Below, piece by piece: positions 31,000 through 35,665 of a stretch of 35,665 bases of DNA. This DNA comes from Lamprocystis purpurea DSM 4197 (GTDB lineage: Bacteria; Pseudomonadota; Gammaproteobacteria; Chromatiales; Chromatiaceae), in contig NZ_KB902532.1 of NCBI RefSeq assembly GCF_000379525.1, positions 1 to 35,665 of the forward strand, in the 5' to 3' direction. A model generated the notes under the pieces. The model ran no database searches and was not told where the DNA came from. It saw nothing but the letters and a program-made list of their open reading frames with translations. A program made the translations under genes and the position numbers. Numbering within the stretch: the first letter of the stretch is position 1; each line of letters opens with the position of its first letter.

Positions 31000-32120
31000 G
31001 CCGGGTTGGAGCGAGGCTGACCGGCGGTCGGAGGTGCGCCCGGCGGTGCTGCGAGCGGCGGGCTCAAGATCAGTTCGGCGTTGGTATCGACGATGTCGAG
31101 CCGCGCGTGCAATTCCGGGTTGAGGTGCACGTTACCCTTACTGTCCACCAGGATGACATAGCGTAAACCGAAGGCTTGGGCGACCGCGTGCCAATGCTTG
31201 GGGCCGGCGACGAACAGGGCGGTGGCGGCGGCCGTGGCGGTGACCGCGTCACCATGGACGACGGTCACCGATTGGGTGCCGCGCGCCGGTTGGCCGGTGC
31301 GGGGGTCCAGGATATGGTGATAGTTCACGCCGGCATAGATGAAGTCACGGTCATAGGCGGCGGTGGTGGCGACGCTCTCGTCGCCCATGACCTTGAGCAC
31401 GGCCAGCACGCCGGCACCACTCGGGCGGCGTATCGGAATGCGCCAGGGCTGACCGCCGCGGTCGCCGATCGCCCGCAGATCCCGACCGATCTGCACCAAG
31501 GCGTCGCGGATGCCCAGTTCCTTGATCTGGGCAATGGCGAGGTCGATCGCGTAACCCCGGATGATCGGCTGGAAATCGAGCCTCAGGGCGCGGTTATTGC
31601 CCTGGATCTCCAGTCCGTCGAGTTGGATGTCGGCCATGCGGGGGTTCGCTTTCACCCAGCGCTCGATCACCTGATCGCGCGGCGGCGGATTGCACTCCGG
31701 TTGCGGGACATTGAAGCCCCAGAGTGCGATGAGATTGCCCAGCGCCGGGTTGAACAGCCCGCCGCTCAGCTTTTCATAGGTCTGACTCATGCGGACCAGG
31801 GGCAGGATGGCGGGCGGCGCGACGAATGGTTCTCCGGTCGGCAGGAGTTGGTTGACGCGCTCCATGACGCCGGTCTTCCAGGTATCCAGGGTGCTGTCGA
31901 GGAAACGGAAGTCTTGCTCGATGAGGTCATTCGCGCGCGCGGCCAGGGCGGGCTCCACGCGCACCAGGCTCAGGTCGACGATGCTGTCGAAGGCCGTGAA
32001 GCGCGCGGTGATCACCGGTGCCTCGGAGCGGCAGCCGGTGAGGAGGATGAGCAGGGCGGCGGCGATCCATCCGGCGCGGCGGCGGGTCCGGCCGAGGGTG
32101 AGGTCCAACGGATACAGCAT
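30996..32120 (-). CDS. ApbE-family lipoprotein, probably non-catalytic
   Basis: A 374-residue FAD:protein FMN transferase homologue. A signal peptide ends in the lipobox LLTGC (C30), so it is a periplasmic lipoprotein. ApbE landmarks remain (FNPALGNLIALWGF; HHILDPRTGQPA; ALFVAGP), but three active-site elements differ from the usual pattern. GGIAKGYAVD reads QPIIRGYAID (184-193), GGDLR reads GRDLR (212-216), and the Mg-binding Asp of TADALATALF is Thr (T296, in TATAAATALF). It may bind flavin without transferring FMN. It lies 45 bases after gshB and overlaps tonB by 4 bases. Confidence 0.88.
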   Translation of the reverse strand: MLYPLDLTLGRTRRRAGWIAAALLILLTGCRSEAPVITARFTAFDSIVDLSLVRVEPALAARANDLIEQDFRFLDSTLDTWKTGVMERVNQLLPTGEPFVAPPAILPLVRMSQTYEKLSGGLFNPALGNLIALWGFNVPQPECNPPPRDQVIERWVKANPRMADIQLDGLEIQGNNRALRLDFQPIIRGYAIDLAIAQIKELGIRDALVQIGRDLRAIGDRGGQPWRIPIRRPSGAGVLAVLKVMGDESVATTAAYDRDFIYAGVNYHHILDPRTGQPARGTQSVTVVHGDAVTATAAATALFVAGPKHWHAVAQAFGLRYVILVDSKGNVHLNPELHARLDIVDTNAELILSPPLAAPPGAPPTAGQPRSNPA

Positions 32121-32165
32121 GGGAAGCTCCGGGGCGCGAGCCCGCGACCGGGGATTCTGGTCGCG

Positions 32166-33119
32166 TCAGGCAGTGGGAAGGCGCGCGGCGATGGTGTCCA
32201 TCAGGTCGCCCGCGATGTCCAGTCCGAACTGGGCATCCAATTCGCGGATGCAGGTCGGGCTGGTGACATTGATCTCGGTCAGCGACTCGCCGATCACGTC
32301 CAGCCCGGCGAACAGGATGCCGCGCGCACGTAGCACCGGTCCGACTTGAGCGCTGATCCAGCGGTCGCGTGCGGTCAGCGGACGGCCTTCGGACGAGGCT
32401 CCGGCCGCCAGATTGCCGCGCGTCTCGCCGGGGGCCGGGATGCGCGCCAGGCAGTAGGGTACCGGCTCACCGTCGATCATCAGGATGCGTTTGTCGCCAT
32501 CGGCGATCTCGGGGATGAAGCGCTGGACCATGCACAGTCGCCGGCCGCGCTCAGTCAGGGTTTCCACGATCACACTGAGATTCGGGTCCGCGGGGCGCAC
32601 CCGGAACACCCCGGATCCGCCCATACCGTCCAGGGGCTTGAGGATCATGTCCTGATGGACGGCCTGGAAGGCGCGGATGTCGGTCAGATGCCGCGTCACC
32701 AGGGTGGGCGGGGTGCACTGGGGAAACTCCACCGTGAACAGTTTCTCGTTGGCGTCACGCAGTGCCCGCGGGTCGTTGACCACCAGCGCACCGGCGCGCT
32801 GGGCGTGTTCCAGCAGATAGGTCGAGAAAATGTACTCCATGTCGAAGGGCGGGTCCTTGCGCATGAGTACCGCATCCAAGTCACTGAGCGGGCATATGGT
32901 TTGCGCGCCGAACTGGTACCAGCCCGCGGGATCGTCCGCCACCCCGACCTCGCGCATCCGGGCCCGCGTCTGCCCGTCGGCCAGAAACAGGTCACCCGCT
33001 TCCATGTACCGCAGGCGCCAGCCGCGCCGTTGCGCCGCGAGCATCATCGCGAAGGTGCTGTCCTTCTTGATGTTGATGGACCCGATGGGGTCCATGATGA
33101 CGCCGATTTGGATAGCCAT
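32166..33119 (-). CDS. gshB: glutathione synthetase
   Basis: A 317-residue ATP-grasp enzyme that joins gamma-glutamylcysteine and glycine. ATG 33119 matches the family N-terminus (IQIGVIMDPIGSINIKKDST). Other signatures are VLMRKDPPFDMEYIF, DMILKPLDGMGGSGVFRV (ATP grasp), RGNLAAGASSEGRPLT and INVTSPTCIRELD. The upstream frame from 33137 is an extension of six residues without support. First gene of gshB-apbE-like-tonB, a common order in gammaproteobacteria. The promoter lies in the gap shared with the divergent response-regulator gene. Confidence 0.97.
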   Translation of the reverse strand: MAIQIGVIMDPIGSINIKKDSTFAMMLAAQRRGWRLRYMEAGDLFLADGQTRARMREVGVADDPAGWYQFGAQTICPLSDLDAVLMRKDPPFDMEYIFSTYLLEHAQRAGALVVNDPRALRDANEKLFTVEFPQCTPPTLVTRHLTDIRAFQAVHQDMILKPLDGMGGSGVFRVRPADPNLSVIVETLTERGRRLCMVQRFIPEIADGDKRILMIDGEPVPYCLARIPAPGETRGNLAAGASSEGRPLTARDRWISAQVGPVLRARGILFAGLDVIGESLTEINVTSPTCIRELDAQFGLDIAGDLMDTIAARLPTA

Positions 33120-33371
33120 GGCGCGAGTGTACCCCAAGACCCTGTTCCACTTGAAGCCGTCTTTTCGCCTGTCGTCCGCGTCGCGCCGACGGTTACATCG
33201 TCCGGGGATGCTCCGGCCGGCGCTCCTTGACGGCCGACGAAAATCCTTCGCGATCCGGTACAGGATGTTCCGGCAATCGCCTGATGCGGTCGGAGTGTCC
33301 GATCGTTTCCGACGGTGCTACCGTTCATAATTCTTCGCATTCCGTGCCTTGATCGCGGTCTAGAATTCTGG

Positions 33372-33401
33372 TTGACGTCGCGTGACCTGACGCCGGATAG
33401 T
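33372..33401 (+). promoter_or_regulatory. candidate promoter for the first response-regulator gene
   Basis: TTGACG (33372-33377) and GATAGT (33396-33401) are 18 bases apart, a reasonable sigma-70 match, 72 bases before the short leader frame and 110 before the regulator gene. The rest of the 33120-33510 gap shows no gene. Confidence 0.4.
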
Positions 33402-33472
33402 GGGAGGTCATCGCATCTCAGTCTTGGGCGATGTCTGTGCGCTACTGCAGAACGCCCGCCTTGTTTGAGGAG

Positions 33473-33514
33473 ATGACTTTGGCCATCAACACTCAAGCGG
33501 AGAAACAACAATGA
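33473..33514 (+). CDS. short leader peptide overlapping a response-regulator start
   Basis: A 13-residue frame (MTLAINTQAEKQQ) whose TGA overlaps the ATG of the following gene (ATGA). GAGGAG stands directly before its ATG, so the TTG two codons later, 5 bases from that site, is the better start. The overlap would couple translation to the regulator gene. It may also be chance. Confidence 0.3.
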   Translation: MTLAINTQAEKQQ

Positions 33515-33897
33515 AACAAGAAGCGGCACGCCGGAAAATTCTGATCATCGAGGATGCGCTGGACCTGTTGGGGTTGATGAGGTCTGCGATGGAACGCGAA
33601 GGCTATCTGGTGTTCTGTGCCGCCAACGGTGCGGACGGTATTTCATGTCATGCGCGGGAGCGTCCGGATCTGATCATTCTTGACCTCTACATGCCGATCA
33701 TGGGCGGGATAGAGGCGCTGCAGGCCATCCGCAAGACTGATGACAAAGTGCTGGTTGTCATCCTGACCTCATACCCCACACCAGACACCATCAGGGATGC
33801 CGCCGACCTCAATGTCAGCGAGTACCTGAGTAAGCCTTTTGAATGTCGGGACCTGGTGAAAGTGATCGATACTGTGTTCGCGCACAAAATTAGCTAG
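33511..33897 (+). CDS. single-domain response regulator (CheY-like), copy 1
   Basis: A 128-residue receiver domain with no output domain. The acidic pocket (E14, D15), phosphoacceptor D58 (LIILDLYMP), T86 (VILTSYPTP) and K108 (YLSKPF) are all present, so it can be phosphorylated. GGAG lies 10 bases before ATG 33511. A close paralogue follows at 34445 (same ILIIED, LLGLM, GYLV, CAANG, LNVSEYLSKPFE blocks), so the pair arose by tandem duplication. No histidine kinase is in the window; the kinase must be encoded elsewhere. Confidence 0.93.
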   Translation: MKQEAARRKILIIEDALDLLGLMRSAMEREGYLVFCAANGADGISCHARERPDLIILDLYMPIMGGIEALQAIRKTDDKVLVVILTSYPTPDTIRDAADLNVSEYLSKPFECRDLVKVIDTVFAHKIS

Positions 33898-34444
33898 CGG
33901 ACGCGACGGCGGCCCGACCGGCGGTACCGGCGGCGCGGGGTTCGGTGGACCGCCGCCGGACGGATGATCGAGGCCGAGGCGCGGGCATGGGTCTGCGTTT
34001 CAAGGGCATGATCGGTGCCGTCTCGGAGGGCAGGCGGCGGCTTTTTCACGACTGGACCACCCGACGACCGAGCGCCCCCGGCGCTGATCTGCCTGGGCGC
34101 ATCTCATGCGGCAGGGGGCGGAGGGGATTGTTCAAGCTTGTGTAGTCCGCCACAGGGACGAAGAGGTAGACTGCGCTAGGCTGGTGCAAGGCCCGCCCGG
34201 CATCAGGATCGATAATCAACGAAAAGTGTTTTTGTTGTGCCGGCATCGGGGTTGTCAGGCGAGCACCGCGGCGCCACGGAAGCCGCAGAGCATCATCAAG
34301 CGCCGTTGTTCGCGCTGGCGGTCGTGAAACAGTGCGTGCCGGTTATCTGCCGGACTCATCGGTCAGGCAGTGGTCGCGGTCCAGCAACAGGGTATGAGGG
34401 TTATTGCAGTGCATTTCAGTGACCATTCTTCAAGCGGCAAGGAA
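33898..34444 (+). other. gap between the two response-regulator genes
   Basis: About 550 bases with no gene I can support. A frame at 33945-34145 is open, but its Arg/Gly-rich product resembles nothing and has no ribosome-binding site. The stretch may be decayed coding DNA or hold the promoter of the second regulator. Confidence 0.4.
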
Positions 34445-34810
34445 ATGAAAAATCGCAAGATACTGATCATCGAGGATGATCCCGAGTTGTTGGGGCTGAT
34501 GAGGCACGTAATGGAACGCGATGGCTATCTCGTCTACTGTGCCGCTAACGGTCCCGATGGTATTCTCCGGAATACCCAGGAGAATCCTGATCTGATCATT
34601 CTGGATCTGCACATGCCGGAAATGGATGGCATCGAGACGTTGCGCATTATTCGGGAATCCGATGACAGCGTGCTGGTTGTGATACTGACGGGATATGCTT
34701 CGCCTGATACGATCAGAGCGGCTGCCGATCTGAATGTCAGCGAATATCTCAGTAAGCCTTTTGAAAATCAGGAGCTGGTAAGCGTGATCGGCAGCGTATT
34801 CAAGCTTTGA
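34445..34810 (+). CDS. single-domain response regulator (CheY-like), copy 2
   Basis: A 121-residue receiver domain, paralogue of the one at 33511. The pocket D11/D12, the phosphoacceptor D54 (LIILDLHMP), Thr in VILTGYASP and Lys in EYLSKPFE are kept. ATG 34445 is chosen by alignment with copy 1; AAGGA is too close (1 base) to be ideal, so ATG 34394 with 17 more residues is possible. The next gene starts 18 bases after its stop and is probably co-transcribed. Coding DNA from here on is visibly less GC-rich than the housekeeping block. Confidence 0.92.
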   Translation: MKNRKILIIEDDPELLGLMRHVMERDGYLVYCAANGPDGILRNTQENPDLIILDLHMPEMDGIETLRIIRESDDSVLVVILTGYASPDTIRAAADLNVSEYLSKPFENQELVSVIGSVFKL

Positions 34811-34828
34811 ATCAAAGAAGCAGCAGCG

Positions 34829-35419
34829 ATGAAAGAAATAAGACGGTTGATCTATGTGCCTATTCTTCACGCACAGGACGATTCGGGACGCGCCGCTTCA
34901 AATGTGTCGGAAAATGCGAAGATGCGGAAAAGTAAGGAGAGCGTTGGTGCTGATCGGACTGCCGTCGAGCAGATGTGGCAGGGGATCGCGGCGAAGATCA
35001 CCGAGTTGAATCTGCCCTGGGAAAAGACGCGAATCTATCAGGACGGTACGCCGGTCTGCGGTAATGAGACGGCGTTGGCGGAGCGGCTCGCGGAACGGGG
35101 TAGTACGAATTACACATTTCTGATAAAATTAATGAAGAAAGGGGCGGTTCTGGAAGGTACCGAAGATATGGAGCTGCTGATACAAGAATATGATTTGCTA
35201 AATAAATTATTGATTAAAAAGGCGGTTTCTGATCGGGATTCGGTGAATGCAGAATACCAGGAGAAAAGCAGAAAATTATTGGCGTTGCGAGATCAGTTTA
35301 TCGCCGGCCGGATTGCCGCGACCCTGCAGGAAGGAGAACTTCCGATCGTGTTCATGGGCGTCATGCATCGTTTGGATAAATTGCTGGAGAAAGAGTGGCT
35401 CATGAGGCCAACTGTGTGA
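34829..35419 (+). CDS. unknown protein in operon with a response regulator
   Basis: A 196-residue protein. The N-terminus has MKEIRRLIYVPILHAQDDSG. The middle is helical with a WEKTRIYQDGTPVCGNE segment and long charged helices (about 110-150). The C-terminus reads RDQFIAGRIAATLQEGELPI, then VFMGVMHRLDKLLEKEW. The block (G-E-x-x-I-V-F-M-G-x-x-H-R-L) recalls TraB/EreA-like hydrolases (GVxH) but too little is present to claim one. AT-rich stretches in 35190-35280 suggest recent acquisition. The last 20 bases overlap a transposase gene on the other strand, so the true C-terminus may have been lost. Confidence 0.7.
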   Translation: MKEIRRLIYVPILHAQDDSGRAASNVSENAKMRKSKESVGADRTAVEQMWQGIAAKITELNLPWEKTRIYQDGTPVCGNETALAERLAERGSTNYTFLIKLMKKGAVLEGTEDMELLIQEYDLLNKLLIKKAVSDRDSVNAEYQEKSRKLLALRDQFIAGRIAATLQEGELPIVFMGVMHRLDKLLEKEWLMRPTV

Positions 35420-35665
35420 CGCCACACAGCATTCGGAGAAATTCTATGCAGCATATTTTGATGTTGTGAGCCCATTCATGAATGGCGACATACTGCTGAA
35501 GATAGACCTTGTTGACACCACGAAATGGGCGGAGAAAATTGCGCAATCCTGTCCAAAAGCCCTCGCTGGTATTTACATGCACTTCCCGAATGCCGTCTCC
35601 GTCATCATCTCTGGCCCAGACGCGCTTGCCGGGCGTATGACACACCGTCACATGTAAACGATCAG
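35400..35665 (-). mobile_element. IS1595-type transposase, C-terminal part (runs off the window)
   Basis: The minus-strand frame is open from the window edge to 35400. It contains EVHVNTSEGFWTGLRNFLRP, then RGVNKVYLQQYVAIHEWAHN, the C-terminal part of ISXO2/IS1595-family DDE transposases, including the conserved N-T-x-E-G-F-W with the last catalytic Glu. The upstream two thirds lie outside the window. After HNIK the tail (ICCIEFLRMLCGVTQLAS) is not typical and may come from host sequence beyond the element end. Confidence 0.8.
35412..35429. repeat. hairpin at the junction of the unknown gene and the transposase
   Basis: CTGTGTG and CACACAG flank a 4-base loop exactly at the stop of the unknown gene (TGA 35417-35419). 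It may be a bidirectional terminator or the IS end. Confidence 0.5.

Noticed and set aside
31176-32333. 385-residue plus-strand frame opposite the ApbE-like gene
   Set aside because: Shadow of a well-supported gene with signal peptide and family motifs on the other strand.
33945-34145. 66-residue frame between the response regulators
   Set aside because: No ribosome-binding site and an Arg/Gly-rich product without resemblance to any family.
1-35665. tRNA, rRNA or other structured RNA genes
   Set aside because: Reading both strands I found no tRNA-like T-loop/anticodon pattern or rRNA sequence; a covariance-model scan would be decisive.

Overview
The window is GC-rich gammaproteobacterial chromosomal DNA. 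The right-hand housekeeping block (gshB, apbE-like, tonB, then algH, ruvX, pyrR, pyrB, pyrC') has the order usual in Chromatiales and relatives. The abundance of toxin-antitoxin (TA) modules and pseudogenes would fit a purple sulfur bacterium (Chromatiaceae). That family assignment is inference from gene order and content, not from a marker gene.

Layout. 1-1.5 kb: end of an unknown gene, gene remnants, a DUF2442/HTH protein, short repeats and an orphan VapB antitoxin. 1.6-5.8 kb: two tandem copies of a TPR protein, the first wrecked and the second intact, with a Phd/PIN TA module between them. 6.2-9.7 kb: a small exported protein, an SDR oxidoreductase, an alpha/beta hydrolase and the AMPylase SelO. 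9.9-12.1 kb: an Xre/RES TA module and a scrambled remnant of an MksBEFG/Wadjet-like condensin system. 12.3-13.9 kb: an HPP-family membrane protein divergent from a DUF190 protein. 14.0-18.1 kb: a MITE, then a MerR-type regulator transcribed from a near-consensus promoter that looks leaderless, followed by a 1034-residue protein joining an ARPP-1 domain, a von Willebrand A domain and a microbial PARG domain. 18.2-21.9 kb: defence-island material (deleted SNF2-type helicase, TumE/TumA TA pair, Mrr-type restriction endonuclease, an unknown gene). 22-25.8 kb: a graveyard of small genes (truncated retropepsin, DUF2887 nuclease, MazF, RES and PIN remnants, with several antitoxins still intact). 25.8-33.1 kb: the pyrimidine and glutathione housekeeping block, all on the minus strand. 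33.5-35.4 kb: two paralogous single-domain response regulators and an unknown protein, ending in an IS1595-type transposase that runs off the window.

How the genes work together. The MerR regulator and the ARPP-1/vWA/PARG protein form a compact two-gene unit. I predict that it senses or processes ADP-ribose-type ligands; the PARG signature carries QES where QEE is expected, so it may bind rather than cleave. This is the best candidate for an undescribed system. The pyrRBC' genes overlap one another: PyrC' has lost the HxH zinc ligands and should be the structural partner of PyrB, as known for Pseudomonas-type aspartate transcarbamoylase. A UPF0175 antitoxin gene sits 15 bases behind pyrC'. 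Elsewhere antitoxins have mostly outlived their toxins, which fits stepwise decay of TA modules.
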